Shown here: positions 24,470 through 32,767 of the stretch, piece after piece | Layout of the letters: the number at the start of each line of letters is the position of its first letter | Numbering within the stretch: the stretch's first letter is position 1 | NCBI GenBank assembly: GCA_027058735.1 | Contig: JALURZ010000070.1 | Location: 1-35,021 of the forward strand | Direction: 5' to 3' | Length of the DNA: 35,021 nt | Source: Hyphomicrobiales bacterium | GTDB taxonomy: Bacteria > Pseudomonadota > Alphaproteobacteria > Rhizobiales > JALURZ01 | Position numbers and translations under genes: made by a program | The notes under the pieces: generated by a model | What the model saw: only the letters and a program-made list of their open reading frames with translations | What the model was told of the DNA's origin: nothing | Database searches by the model: none

Positions 24470-26766
24470 CCGACGAGCCGCGTTGCGGAATTGACCGCGG
24501 GCTGTCTGCGTATCTCTGAAAGAATACGATTCAAATGTTTAAGACTCCATATCTCTATCTCCAAATGCATCTCGAAAAAGTCGGCCGCCCGCATCGGGAT
24601 CGAGAGATTTGAGATATTGCCGTCCTGCTCGCCGATCACGCTCGCCAGGCCAGCGAGCGCGCCCGGCTCATTCATCAACACAACGCTGATGCGCGCAGGA
24701 AACCTCACCTTGTCGTCTTCATCCACGTCCCAGGCAAGATCGACCCAGCGTTCGGGCTCGTCTTCAAACCCGGCCAGCGCTTCGGCCTGTATCGGATAGA
24801 CCGTGATGCCCTCGCCAGGCGTCACGATCCCGACGATCCGGTCGCCGGGCACCGCCCCCCCGTCCGGGGAGAATTTCAACGGCAGATCGCGCCCGTGCCC
24901 GCGGATTTTCAGCACCCGGCCGTCATCGGATTTCGTTTTGTCCCTGTTTTTCGCTTTTCGCGACCTGGCGCCAAACCGCGGCGCAAGTTTGATGGCGTTG
25001 CCCAGCTTGTACCACCGCTCGCGGGTGCCGGCGGACGGCGGCGGGGCGGGGGTTGTTTTTGCAGCATCCTTTACAGCGCCCGCGGCGTTGGCCCTGCCGG
25101 CGGGGTTCGGTATCAGGTTGGCGATTTCACGTGCCGCCAGTTCACCGCGGCCGATGGCCGCAAGCGCGTCCTCCACATCGCTCCAGCCCAGTTGCCTGAC
25201 CGCCTTTACAAGGTCGGCGTCGTGAAGCAACCGCTCCTTGCGGCTCAGGACGCGGCCCAGGATCTCGCGGCCCAGTCCCGCATATTGCCGGCGCACCGCC
25301 GCCCGGGTCGCGCGGCGGATGGCGGCCCTGGCCTTTCCCGTCGCCGCATAGGATTCCCACGCCGCCGGCGGCGTCTGCGCATTGGAGCGCACGATGTCGA
25401 CTTCATCGCCATTGTCCAGTTGCGTAATCAGCGGCGCGCTGCGCCCGTTGATCCGGCAGCCGACGCAACTGTCGCCGACATCGGTATGCACCGCATAGGC
25501 GAAATCAATGGGGGTCGCCCCGCGCGGCAGGGCGATCAGATGCCCCTTGGGGGTGAAGCAGAAAACCTGGTCCTGAAACAGTTCGAGTTTCGTGTGTTCA
25601 AGAAACTCGACCGGCCCCGCGCCTTCCGAAAGCATGTCAATAAGCTGGCGCAACCAGCGATACGCGTTGGTATCCTTGCCGTTGGCCTTGGCCAGGGGAA
25701 CCGCACCCTTGGCCCCGTTGCCCGCCCCGTTGACGGCATCCTTGTAAAAGGCATGGGCCGCAATCCCGCGCTCGGCGACATCGTGCATCCGGTGGGTGCG
25801 GATTTGCAGTTCCACGCGCTGGCGCCCCGTCCCGATCACCGTGGTGTGGATCGAGCGATAGTCATTCTGCTTCGGGTTCGACACATAGTCCTTGAACCGC
25901 CCCGGCACCATGCGCCAGGCCTGGTGAACGATGCCCAGCGCCCGGTAACAGTCATCCTCGCTGTCCACGATCACCCGGAACCCGAAAATATCGGAAAGCT
26001 GCCCCAGCGATATGGTCTGGCGCTGCATTTTGCGCCAGATGGAACAGGGACGTTTTTCGCGCCCCTGAACCAGCGCCTTGATGCCGCCGGCGGCGAGCCG
26101 CTCCTTGAGTTCGTTCTCGATTTCGATGAGCAGGTCGCCGTTTTCCGCGCGCAGCGCCTCAAGCCGGCTGACGATGGTGGCGCGCGCCTCCGGGTCGATG
26201 ACCCCGAAGGCCAGGTCTTCCAGTTCCTCGCGCATCTGCTGGATGCCCATGCGCCCGGCCAGCGGGGCGTAGATATCCATGGTTTCATGCGCGATGCGCT
26301 CGCGCTTTTGCGGACTGACGAATTCCAGCGTCCGCATGTTGTGCAGCCGGTCGGCAAGCTTGACCAGCAGGACGCGGATATCATCGGCCACGGCAAGCAG
26401 CAGCTTGCGCAGATTTTCCGCCTGGGCTGCTTCCTTCGACATCAGATCGAGACGCCAGATCTTGGTCAGGCCATCGACCAGCGACCCGATTTCATCGCCG
26501 AACAGTTCATTGATTTCAGATTGGGTCGCGGATGTATCCTCGATCGTGTCGTGCAGCAGCGCGGCGGCGATCGTCGCGTCGTCCAGCTTCAGATCCGTCA
26601 GGATCGCCGCCACTTCGAGAGGATGGGAGAAATAGGGATCGCCGGACGCACGAACCTGCGAACCATGCGCCTTCATGGCGTAGACATAGGCTCTGTTCAA
26701 CAGCGCTTCATCGGCGGACGGATCATAGGCGGTGACCCGTTCCACCAGTTCATACTGGCGCATCAT
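24466..26766 (-). CDS. rsh: Bifunctional (p)ppGpp synthetase/hydrolase (RSH/Rel)
   Basis: This cytoplasmic enzyme makes (p)ppGpp from ATP and GDP/GTP and also hydrolyses it, controlling the stringent response. The protein is 766 residues. The N-terminal HD hydrolase has SHPLEVA (His48) and LLHDTIEDT (His72, Asp73), all intact. The synthetase domain follows (FGFRVIVDSEDD, 261-271; NDYRSIHTTV), and its RFKD (290-293) is the RxKD form found in bifunctional enzymes, unlike the ExDD of monofunctional RelA. A TGS domain lies at about 400-462 (VFCFTPKGHLIALPRG) and an ACT domain at about 690-765. GGGAG about 9 nt upstream supports the ATG at 26766. It is the only RSH in view and follows rpoZ across a MITE-like insertion. 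Confidence 0.96.
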   Translation of the reverse strand: MMRQYELVERVTAYDPSADEALLNRAYVYAMKAHGSQVRASGDPYFSHPLEVAAILTDLKLDDATIAAALLHDTIEDTSATQSEINELFGDEIGSLVDGLTKIWRLDLMSKEAAQAENLRKLLLAVADDIRVLLVKLADRLHNMRTLEFVSPQKRERIAHETMDIYAPLAGRMGIQQMREELEDLAFGVIDPEARATIVSRLEALRAENGDLLIEIENELKERLAAGGIKALVQGREKRPCSIWRKMQRQTISLGQLSDIFGFRVIVDSEDDCYRALGIVHQAWRMVPGRFKDYVSNPKQNDYRSIHTTVIGTGRQRVELQIRTHRMHDVAERGIAAHAFYKDAVNGAGNGAKGAVPLAKANGKDTNAYRWLRQLIDMLSEGAGPVEFLEHTKLELFQDQVFCFTPKGHLIALPRGATPIDFAYAVHTDVGDSCVGCRINGRSAPLITQLDNGDEVDIVRSNAQTPPAAWESYAATGKARAAIRRATRAAVRRQYAGLGREILGRVLSRKERLLHDADLVKAVRQLGWSDVEDALAAIGRGELAAREIANLIPNPAGRANAAGAVKDAAKTTPAPPPSAGTRERWYKLGNAIKLAPRFGARSRKAKNRDKTKSDDGRVLKIRGHGRDLPLKFSPDGGAVPGDRIVGIVTPGEGITVYPIQAEALAGFEDEPERWVDLAWDVDEDDKVRFPARISVVLMNEPGALAGLASVIGEQDGNISNLSIPMRAADFFEMHLEIEIWSLKHLNRILSEIRRQPAVNSATRLVG

Positions 26767-26833
26767 GACACGCCACTCCCATCTGTGCGGGGCGCAGAGG
26801 GTGGTTGCAGATACTCAGGGGATAGCGTTTCCC

Positions 26834-27099
26834 TAGAGCGTGTCCTTGTTATACGGAACCATTTGATGGACCAGATCAGGTCACTCGGCCAGGCGCGAAC
26901 CGCCGCGCGGTCTGGTTGACCGGGCAAGGTTCGCAACGCCGCCGATGGGCTGATCCGGCCCACCGGGGGGAAGGGTTTTCGCGCTTTCTGGACATCGTCA
27001 GGCTTTCCTTTCGGTCGGCCAGACCAAGGCCGGAAGCCTGCCTTGCCAGCAAACGCGAAAATCCGGTCAAATGATTCCATATAACAAAGACACGCTCTA
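26834..27099. mobile_element. MITE-like element with 33-bp terminal inverted repeats, between rpoZ and rsh
   Basis: The 266-bp segment is bounded by TAGAGCGTGTCCTTG...ATTTGA (26834-26866) and its inverted copy ending at 27099; 30 of 33 positions match, with differences only at three C/T positions. Both ends carry TA, consistent with TA target duplication as made by IS630/Tc1-type transposases. It fills most of the 330-nt gap between rpoZ and rsh. No convincing protein is encoded: the open frames inside resemble nothing and have no ribosome site. The right TA plus the first G forms the rpoZ TAG stop. The non-repeat remainder of the gap (26767-26833) holds the rsh ribosome site and no other clear feature. 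Confidence 0.75.
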
Positions 27100-27513
27100 G
27101 TACCCGGTGCGCCCGCTTCCAGAAGACTCAAGCGGCGGCAGCCCTTCCAGACCACGCAGCAGATCTTCTTCCGTCATGCGATCCATGGGCTTTTCGGCAT
27201 CCGGCATATCGCCAGCCGCCTCTTCGGCGGCCTCTTCGCCAGGTGCGCTCAGGACTGGAACTTCATCAGGTTCTGGCTCGTCCACCTCGACATGTTTTTG
27301 CATGGAGTGGATCAAGTCCTCGCTCAAATCATCGGTGTTGATGGTCATTTCCGCGATCTCGCGCAACGCGACGACCGGGTTCTTATCATTGTCGCGCTCA
27401 ACGGTCAGCGGTGCGCCCTGCGAGATGGTGCGCGCACGGTGGCTGGCCAGCAACACCAGATCGAACCGGTTCGCGACCTTGTCAATGCAATCCTCAACGG
27501 TTACCCGTGCCAT
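27097..27513 (-). CDS. rpoZ: RNA polymerase omega subunit
   Basis: Omega helps fold and hold the beta' subunit and forms part of a (p)ppGpp binding site in E. coli. The protein is 138 residues. The conserved core is residues 1-65, beginning MARVTVEDC with NRFDLVLLASHRAR; the N-terminal Met-Ala-Arg region that contacts ppGpp in E. coli is kept. A long acidic, probably disordered tail (about 75-138) is typical of alphaproteobacterial omega. AGGAG 7 nt upstream supports the start. The final codon is followed by a TAG formed at the junction with the inserted element, and the protein length does not look disturbed. Together with rsh it forms a stringent-response pair. Confidence 0.94.
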   Translation of the reverse strand: MARVTVEDCIDKVANRFDLVLLASHRARTISQGAPLTVERDNDKNPVVALREIAEMTINTDDLSEDLIHSMQKHVEVDEPEPDEVPVLSAPGEEAAEEAAGDMPDAEKPMDRMTEEDLLRGLEGLPPLESSGSGRTGY

Positions 27514-27565
27514 CGGCAGGACTCCTGATCAAACTGATTGAAAAATATCGCCATAAGTTGGTCCC

Positions 27566-27600
27566 TATGTATGCATTCGCGTTTGCTAAAGCAAGCTTTA
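27566..27600 (-). promoter_or_regulatory. rpoZ promoter with a palindrome over the -35
   Basis: On the minus strand TTGCTT (27594-27589) and TACATA (27571-27566) are separated by 17 nt, pointing into rpoZ with a leader of about 45 nt. The 14-bp palindrome TAAAGCAAGCTTTA-type (arms TAAAGC 27587-27592 and GCTTTA 27595-27600) covers the -35 hexamer and could be an operator. The remaining 48 nt up to folK hold nothing I recognise. Confidence 0.5.
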
Positions 27601-27648
27601 TTGCGCTGCGAAAAAGCCGCAACGCGGACGCTCGCGGGCGCGGCGGCC

Positions 27649-28158
27649 TCACCCCACGGCGCTCCCGGCCGGTCCGCTCACCCGCCCCTCGCGCGCGCGC
27701 ACACGATTGAGCATCTGCACCGGCGTCAGACCGTTGAGCGGATGATGCCAGCGCGGCGCAATTTCGCGCAGCGGCTCAAGAACAAATGCGCGTGCCGCGA
27801 TCTCAGGGTGCGGCAGGATCAGCCGCGAACACCCCCGCCTGATCACCCCGTGCCAGTCGAGAATGTCGATATCGAGCACGCGCGCGCCCCAGCGCCGCCC
27901 CCTCCTGCGCCCGGCCAGACGCTCGATCCGCTGACAGCGGGTCAACAGGGCCTCCGGCGGCACATGCGCCTCGATCGCCACGACACCGTTCACAAAGGCC
28001 GGCTGCCCGAGAACGCCCCATGGCGTGCTCGCGACCCAACTGGAGCGGCGGGCCACGGTGATGCCGGCGGCGCGCATGCAGGCCACGGCAAAATCGAGCG
28101 TATCGGCCGGCGCGCCGGCGCGTCCCGGCAGATTGGCGCCCAGGCCAAGCAGAATCAC
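27649..28158 (-). CDS. folK: 2-amino-4-hydroxy-6-hydroxymethyldihydropteridine pyrophosphokinase, GTG start
   Basis: FolK transfers pyrophosphate from ATP to 6-hydroxymethyl-dihydropterin in folate synthesis. The protein is 169 residues. It begins ILLGLGANLPGRAG, has the ATP- and Mg-binding block RRWGARVLDIDILDW with the two aspartates of DIDI, and the closing LPHPEIAARAFVLEPL. The start codon is GTG (28158-28156), which places the hydrophobic first strand where expected; no in-frame ATG lies close by and the Shine-Dalgarno is weak. It lies upstream of rpoZ on the same strand with 135 nt between, where rpoZ has its own promoter-like site. It is divergent from the NYN gene. Confidence 0.94.
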   Translation of the reverse strand: MILLGLGANLPGRAGAPADTLDFAVACMRAAGITVARRSSWVASTPWGVLGQPAFVNGVVAIEAHVPPEALLTRCQRIERLAGRRRGRRWGARVLDIDILDWHGVIRRGCSRLILPHPEIAARAFVLEPLREIAPRWHHPLNGLTPVQMLNRVRAREGRVSGPAGSAVG

Positions 28159-28346
28159 GGCAGCCGCCGCGCCACCGCGGCGGCCCGCATCCTTGCCTCC
28201 CCCCGCCGCGATGGTGCATAGGATGGCGGGACAATCGCAACGGAGGCGCCGGGACGCGCGCCGCCACAGGCGCCCCGGCCCGGCCGCGGCCGCTGAATTT
28301 TCGGAAAGAAACTTGATTTATATATGCTTTTCAAAGGTTTACACAA

Positions 28347-28949
28347 ATGTACTTTTATCCCGAAGAACGCCTCGCCGTGTTCATAGACGGCGCCAATCTC
28401 TATGCCTCCGCCAAGGCGCTTGATTTTGACATCGACTACAGGCGCCTGCTCGACATGTTCCGCACCAAAAGCCAGCTCGTGCGCATGGTCTACTATACCG
28501 CCATCATTGAAGATCAGGACTATTCGCCGATCCGCCCGCTCATCGACTGGCTCGACTACAACGGCTATACCATGGTGACCAAGCCGACCAAAGAATTTAC
28601 CGACGCGGCAGGCCGGCGCAAGATCAAGGGCAACATGGACATCGAACTGGCCGTCGATGTCATGGAAATGTCCGCGGCCCTCGATCATGTGGTGATCTTT
28701 TCCGGCGACGGGGATTTCCGCGCCCTGGTCGAGGCGGTGCAGCGCAAGGGAAAACGGGTCAGCATCATATCGACCATGGCCAGCCGCCCGCCGATGGCGG
28801 CCGACGAATTGCGGCGGCAGGCCGACCACTTCATCGACCTTGCCGACCTGAAAGACGAGATCGGCCGGCCCATGAGCGAGCGTGCGCCGCGCGATGACGA
28901 TATGCCCGAGCGCGCGATCCACCCCGGCGAGACCGGCGCGGACCTGTAA
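28347..28949 (+). CDS. NYN (LabA/DUF88) domain protein, predicted RNase
   Basis: This 200-residue cytoplasmic protein is a single NYN domain of the LabA/DUF88 type, related to PIN nucleases. The acidic residues expected to hold metal are present: Asp14 (FIDGANLYAS), Asp98 and Asp104 (GNMDIELAVDV), Asp121 and Asp123 (SGDGDF). Residues 165-200 are a charged tail. By family it probably cuts RNA, but the target is unknown. AAGG lies 9 nt before the ATG. The upstream 50 nt is markedly A+T-rich compared with the surrounding DNA, suggesting a promoter, although no clean -35/-10 pair can be picked. Its TAA shares one base with the ATG of the uracil-DNA glycosylase gene (TAATG), so the two are translationally coupled. 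Confidence 0.92.
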   Translation: MYFYPEERLAVFIDGANLYASAKALDFDIDYRRLLDMFRTKSQLVRMVYYTAIIEDQDYSPIRPLIDWLDYNGYTMVTKPTKEFTDAAGRRKIKGNMDIELAVDVMEMSAALDHVVIFSGDGDFRALVEAVQRKGKRVSIISTMASRPPMAADELRRQADHFIDLADLKDEIGRPMSERAPRDDDMPERAIHPGETGADL

Positions 28950-29608
28950 TGGCGAGGCTGCCGGAAGACGGGGCGGCGGCGCCCGGCGGTCCGCCTTCCG
29001 ATTGCCGCAAATGCGGCAGGCTTGCCGCTTTTCGCGATGATCTGCGCGCGCGCGAACCCGCCTGGTTCAACGCGCCCGTGCCCTCGTTCGGCGATGCCGC
29101 CGGGCGCCTGCTGATCGTCGGGCTCGCGCCCGGCATGAGGGGGGCGAACCGGACCGGGCGGCCCTTCACCGGGGATTTTGCCGGCGACCTGCTGTATGAA
29201 ACCCTCGCCAGATTCGGCTTCGCCAACGGCAAATATCGCGCCGCATGCGATGACGGGCTGGCCCTGAACGACTGCCTCATCACCAACGCGGTGCGCTGCC
29301 TGCCGCCCCGCAACAAGCCGGTTGGCGCCGAAATCCGCCAGTGCGGCGCCTATCTCAGGGCAACGATCGAAGCGATGCCGAATCTGCGGGTGCTGCTGGC
29401 GCTGGGGCGCATTGCCCACGACGCCACCTTGTCATCGCTTGGCAGGAAACGCAGCGCCTGTGCATTCGGCCATGGCGCGTGTCATGAGTTCGGGTCGCTC
29501 GTTCTTTTCGACAGCTATCACTGCTCGCGCTACAACACCAACACCCGCCGGCTCACGGTGGAGATGTTCGAGGCGGTATTCGAAAAAATTTCCGCCCGGC
29601 TTGCCTGA
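28949..29608 (+). CDS. Family 5 uracil-DNA glycosylase (UDGb)
   Basis: This 219-residue enzyme removes uracil or other deaminated bases from DNA to start base-excision repair. It belongs to family 5: motif one is GLAPGMRGANRTGRPFTGD (58-76), which lacks the polar Asn/Asp that activates water in other families, and motif two is HCSRYNTNTRRLT near residues 193-205. Four cysteines, Cys19, Cys22, Cys117 and Cys132, are spaced as in the iron-sulfur cluster of families 4 and 5. The start ATG overlaps the NYN stop by one base. The pairing of an RNase-fold protein with a DNA repair enzyme is seen in sequence; any joint function is only inference. Confidence 0.91.
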   Translation: MARLPEDGAAAPGGPPSDCRKCGRLAAFRDDLRAREPAWFNAPVPSFGDAAGRLLIVGLAPGMRGANRTGRPFTGDFAGDLLYETLARFGFANGKYRAACDDGLALNDCLITNAVRCLPPRNKPVGAEIRQCGAYLRATIEAMPNLRVLLALGRIAHDATLSSLGRKRSACAFGHGACHEFGSLVLFDSYHCSRYNTNTRRLTVEMFEAVFEKISARLA

Positions 29609-29704
29609 ATGTTGATGTATTTGCCGATTACGACTATGAAAGGCTTGAGCGCCGATCGAGCGCCGGGCAGAGAGTGCGGGCCATGGTGGCGTTCGGATAG
29701 GGCG

Positions 29705-30427
29705 ATGCGGGGTGCGAAGGTGAGGGTATCGCGTTTGGCGCAAGGGGGCCGGTACCGTCCGGGAACAGGGCTTTTGCGCCTCTGCTCCGCGCTGGGCCTT
29801 GCATTGCTGCTTGGCCTGTCGCCGGCCGGCGGCGCGGAGCGCGCCTCGGCGAATCAGCCGCTGTTGCCGCCAATGGCGCCTGAACGCGGCAAGGCCAATG
29901 CCGTCACGGTCTATGGCGGCGTCGCCGCCGTTACCGATTTCACCACCATCATCACCCAGCCCTGGCGCGTTGACTGGGTCAAGGTCCGGTTCATCGGTGC
30001 GAGCTATTCGCGGCGCATCGGCACTTTGCGTGATGTGTTCGGAAGCTGGGGCGAGAGTTTCGCCATCGAGGCCGAAGCGGGCGCCGGCCTCCGGTTCGGC
30101 TCCGAATCCCTTGGGGAATTCTGGGGCGCGGCCTATTTGCGGTTCGACGCTTTTCCCTGGAACGACATTGTCTATACCACCATCGCAGGCAGCCTCGGCC
30201 TCAATCAGCTGACCAGATCATCGCCCTATGAGCGGCGGCGCAATTCCGGGGGCAACAACTCCAATCTGCTGCACTACTTCGCGCCGGAAATCACGATTGC
30301 GGATCCCGACAACAAGGATCTTGAAGCGGTGTTCCGGCTGCACCACCGCTCCGGTGTTTTCGGCCTTTTCAACGGCGTGTCGACGGGATCGAACATTCTC
30401 ACGATCGGGGTGCGCAAGCGGTTCTGA
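29705..30427 (+). CDS. Predicted outer-membrane beta-barrel protein, possibly acyloxyacyl-hydrolase-like
   Basis: From the ATG at 29705 the protein is 240 residues: a basic N terminus, a hydrophobic stretch LLRLCSALGLALLLGLSP (23-40) and a likely cleavage near GGAERASA, so it is probably exported. The mature part alternates short beta-type segments and ends in Phe (ILTIGVRKRF), as barrel proteins do. HHRSGVFG (213-220) resembles the His-x-Ser of the lipid A deacylase PagL, but no Glu lies at the PagL distance after it, so activity on lipid A is doubtful. Earlier in-frame ATGs (29609, touching the UDG stop, and 29636) are possible starts and would put the signal too deep. Convergent with livF, only 6 nt apart. 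Confidence 0.7.
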   Translation: MRGAKVRVSRLAQGGRYRPGTGLLRLCSALGLALLLGLSPAGGAERASANQPLLPPMAPERGKANAVTVYGGVAAVTDFTTIITQPWRVDWVKVRFIGASYSRRIGTLRDVFGSWGESFAIEAEAGAGLRFGSESLGEFWGAAYLRFDAFPWNDIVYTTIAGSLGLNQLTRSSPYERRRNSGGNNSNLLHYFAPEITIADPDNKDLEAVFRLHHRSGVFGLFNGVSTGSNILTIGVRKRF

Positions 30428-30433
30428 AACGGC

Positions 30434-31141
30434 CTATCCGCCGAGATAGAGCCTTTGGACACGCGGGTCGGCGGCAAGCTCGCCGCCTTTGCCGGTGAGG
30501 CGGTTCTCGCCCTGCTCAAGAACATAGCCGCGCACCGAGATCGCCAGCGCCATGGCGGCGTTCTGTTCGACCAGCAACACCGAGACGCCGCGATCGCCCA
30601 TTGCCCTGATGCCGGAAAATATTTCCCCCACCGCATCTGGCGCCAGGCCGAGCGAGGGTTCATCGAGCAACACCAGCGCCGGATCGAGGAGATCTATGCG
30701 CGCCAGCGCGAGGCGCTGACGCTGGCCGCCGGAAAGAGCGTGCACCGCCCCGTGCTGGCGCGCGCGCATCCAGGGGTGGATATCCAGAACACGCTCGATG
30801 CGCTCCTTTAGCTGCCGGTTGTCGGCAATCTGGTGGCCGCCAAGCTCCAGGTTCTCGCGCAGGCTCATCTGATCGAACACATTGCGCCCCTGAGGTACGA
30901 ATATCAGCCCATCGGCGGTGTTTTCAGCACAAGATCGCCCGGATATTTCGCGCCCGTCGAAAACGATCCTGCCCTTGGTTGGCGCGATTTCGCCCGCGAT
31001 GGCGCGCAGAACCGTCGATTTGCCGGCGCCGTTGGGGCCGATCACGGCAACGATTTCACCAACGCCGACGTCAAGCGAGATATCGCGGATGACCGGCCGC
31101 GCGCCGTAGCCGGCGGTCAGGTTTTCAACTGTAAGCAGCAT
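30434..31141 (-). CDS. livF: Branched-chain amino-acid-type ABC transporter ATP-binding protein LivF
   Basis: LivF is one of two ATPases that drive the Liv-type importer from the cytoplasmic side. The protein is 235 residues with Walker A GPNGAGKST (about 34-42), Q-loop PQGRNVF, signature LSGGQRQRLALAR, Walker B LVLLDEPSLGL and a switch His replaced by the LivF-typical LVEQNA. The open frame continues upstream into livG, but the ATG at 31141 begins the ABC fold directly (LLTVENLTAGYG). It overlaps livG by 17 nt. It is the last gene of the five-gene operon. Confidence 0.93.
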   Translation of the reverse strand: MLLTVENLTAGYGARPVIRDISLDVGVGEIVAVIGPNGAGKSTVLRAIAGEIAPTKGRIVFDGREISGRSCAENTADGLIFVPQGRNVFDQMSLRENLELGGHQIADNRQLKERIERVLDIHPWMRARQHGAVHALSGGQRQRLALARIDLLDPALVLLDEPSLGLAPDAVGEIFSGIRAMGDRGVSVLLVEQNAAMALAISVRGYVLEQGENRLTGKGGELAADPRVQRLYLGG

Positions 31142-31895
31142 GGGTCCCGGTCCCCAGATAGGCTTCGATGACGCGCTGTGACTTTTGCGCCTGGGCGAGG
31201 CTGCCCTCGAAGATGAGCCGGCCCGCATCCATCACCAGCACGCGGCTGCACAGTTGCGAAATGACGCTCATGTTGTGCTCGATGATGAAAAACTGAAGGC
31301 CCTGCCGGCTCAACTCCTTGATGGATTTCAGGATCTGCTTGATGAGGGCCGGATTGACGCCGGCGCTGGGTTCGTCGAGCAAGACGACCTTCGGTCTGGC
31401 GATCAGGAGGCGTCCGATCTCAAGCAGTTTCTGCTGGCCGTAGCTGAGATGTCCGGCCGGGGTACCGGACAGCGGATCAAGGCGAAGAAATTCAAGAATG
31501 GCATCGGCCTGGCCTTGCAGCGCGCGTTCCTGCCTGCGCACGGCGCGCGGCGCGAAAAAGACCGAGCGCAGACGCTCCCCCGATTGCCCCGGCGCAACCG
31601 CCAGCAGATTGTCGCGCACGCTCATGAAGGGCAGCACGCGGGCGAACTGAAAGGTGCGCGCGATTCCAAGGGCGCTTATCTTGTGCGGCGCCAGCCCGGT
31701 GAGCGGCGTCCCGGCGAGCGACAATTCGCCCCGGTCCGCGCCATAAAACCCGGACAGACAGTGAAACAACGTGCTCTTGCCCGACCCGTTGGGGCCGATC
31801 AGACCGGTAATCGGGGTGTCGGCGAGCGCGAAACTGACGTCGTCAACGGCGGTGAGGCCGCCGAATGTCTTGGTGATGTTGCGGGCTTCCAGCAT
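31125..31895 (-). CDS. livG: Branched-chain amino-acid-type ABC transporter ATP-binding protein LivG
   Basis: This is the partner ATPase of LivF, 256 residues from the ATG at 31895. It has Walker A GPNGSGKST, the signature LSYGQQKLLEIGR and Walker B VVLLDEPSAGVNP, with the switch His in IIEHNMSVI. LSYGQQ and the extra insertion FFAPRAVRRQERALQ around residue 100 are usual for LivG. The start overlaps the livM stop by one base (TGATG), which fixes it. It ends within livF. Confidence 0.93.
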   Translation of the reverse strand: MLEARNITKTFGGLTAVDDVSFALADTPITGLIGPNGSGKSTLFHCLSGFYGADRGELSLAGTPLTGLAPHKISALGIARTFQFARVLPFMSVRDNLLAVAPGQSGERLRSVFFAPRAVRRQERALQGQADAILEFLRLDPLSGTPAGHLSYGQQKLLEIGRLLIARPKVVLLDEPSAGVNPALIKQILKSIKELSRQGLQFFIIEHNMSVISQLCSRVLVMDAGRLIFEGSLAQAQKSQRVIEAYLGTGTHAAYS

Positions 31896-32767
31896 CACTC
31901 GCGCATCTCGCCAATGAGCCCCTGCGGGCGTCTGATCATCAACAACACCAGCACGGCGCCGAACACGATGCCCTGTATTGGGGCCACCAGACGGCCCAGT
32001 TCGGGCGCGAGCGGCAGGAAACGCAAGGCCTCCTGAATGACCATCACAAGGCCGGCGCCGAGGATCGGCCCGGCGATGGTTCCCTTGCCCCCCAGCACCA
32101 GGCACAGCAACAGAAGGATGGTCGTCTGCACGGTGAAATCATTGGGGCTGATATAGGTCAGGTAGTGCGCCCACAACGCCCCGGCAAGCCCGGCCGCAGC
32201 GGCGCTGACGCACATGGCGCGGCGCTTGAAGGCCTTCACATCCCTGGCGAATGCCATGGCGACGTTTTCGTCTTCGCGAATGAGTTTCAGCGTGCGCCCG
32301 AACGGTGCGCGCTGCAACACGCCGAGGCCGGCCAGCGCAAGCGCCGCGAGGGCAGCGGCGATCACCAGAAACTGCACCAGCGAGGTCGGCGCCATGCCCA
32401 GCCATTCGGGCCGCGGTATCGCGGGTATGCCCATGGGGCCCCCGGTCGCCCAGCGCTCGTTGAGCGCCAGCAGGCGGATCATTTCGGCGAATGCAAGGCT
32501 GGCAATGCCGAAATAGTCGCCCCTCATGCGCAGCAGGGGCACCGAGATCAGCAGCCCGGCGAGTGCCGCCACCACGATCGCCGCGAGCATGGACAGCCCG
32601 ATGGGCGCCCCGCCGGTGGACAAGATGGCGCTCGCATAGGCGCCGATGGCGAAAAACGCCACCTGCCCGAAATTGTAAAGACCGCTCACCCCAAGCTGCA
32701 GATTGAGCGAGGCCGCAAACACCATGAAAATGACCGCCATGATGGCGATATGCAGCAGATAATCCAT
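31895..32767 (-). CDS. livM: Branched-chain amino-acid-type ABC transporter permease LivM
   Basis: LivM is one of two inner-membrane permeases of the importer. The protein is 290 residues with about eight hydrophobic helices. Diagnostic segments are LGVSGLYNFGQVAFFAIGAY near residues 25-45, LRMRGDYFGIASLAFAEM, and the cytoplasmic ATPase-docking loop LKLIREDENVAMAFARDV at about 180. The C terminus GAVLVLLMIRRPQGL is also typical. One-base TGATG overlaps join it to livH upstream and livG downstream. Confidence 0.93.
   Translation of the reverse strand: MDYLLHIAIMAVIFMVFAASLNLQLGVSGLYNFGQVAFFAIGAYASAILSTGGAPIGLSMLAAIVVAALAGLLISVPLLRMRGDYFGIASLAFAEMIRLLALNERWATGGPMGIPAIPRPEWLGMAPTSLVQFLVIAAALAALALAGLGVLQRAPFGRTLKLIREDENVAMAFARDVKAFKRRAMCVSAAAAGLAGALWAHYLTYISPNDFTVQTTILLLLCLVLGGKGTIAGPILGAGLVMVIQEALRFLPLAPELGRLVAPIQGIVFGAVLVLLMIRRPQGLIGEMRE

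Noticed and set aside
24895..26919. Open plus-strand frame of over 670 codons opposite rsh
   Set aside because: Antisense shadow of a well-supported RSH gene; no motif and no ribosome site.
26876..27070. Small minus-strand open frame inside the MITE-like element as a possible transposase remnant
   Set aside because: 64 codons, strongly basic, no DDE or helix-turn-helix pattern, no ribosome site; more likely chance.
29705..30427. Firm assignment of the outer-membrane protein as the lipid A deacylase PagL
   Set aside because: His-x-Ser is present but no Glu sits at the PagL spacing, and overall similarity is too weak by eye.
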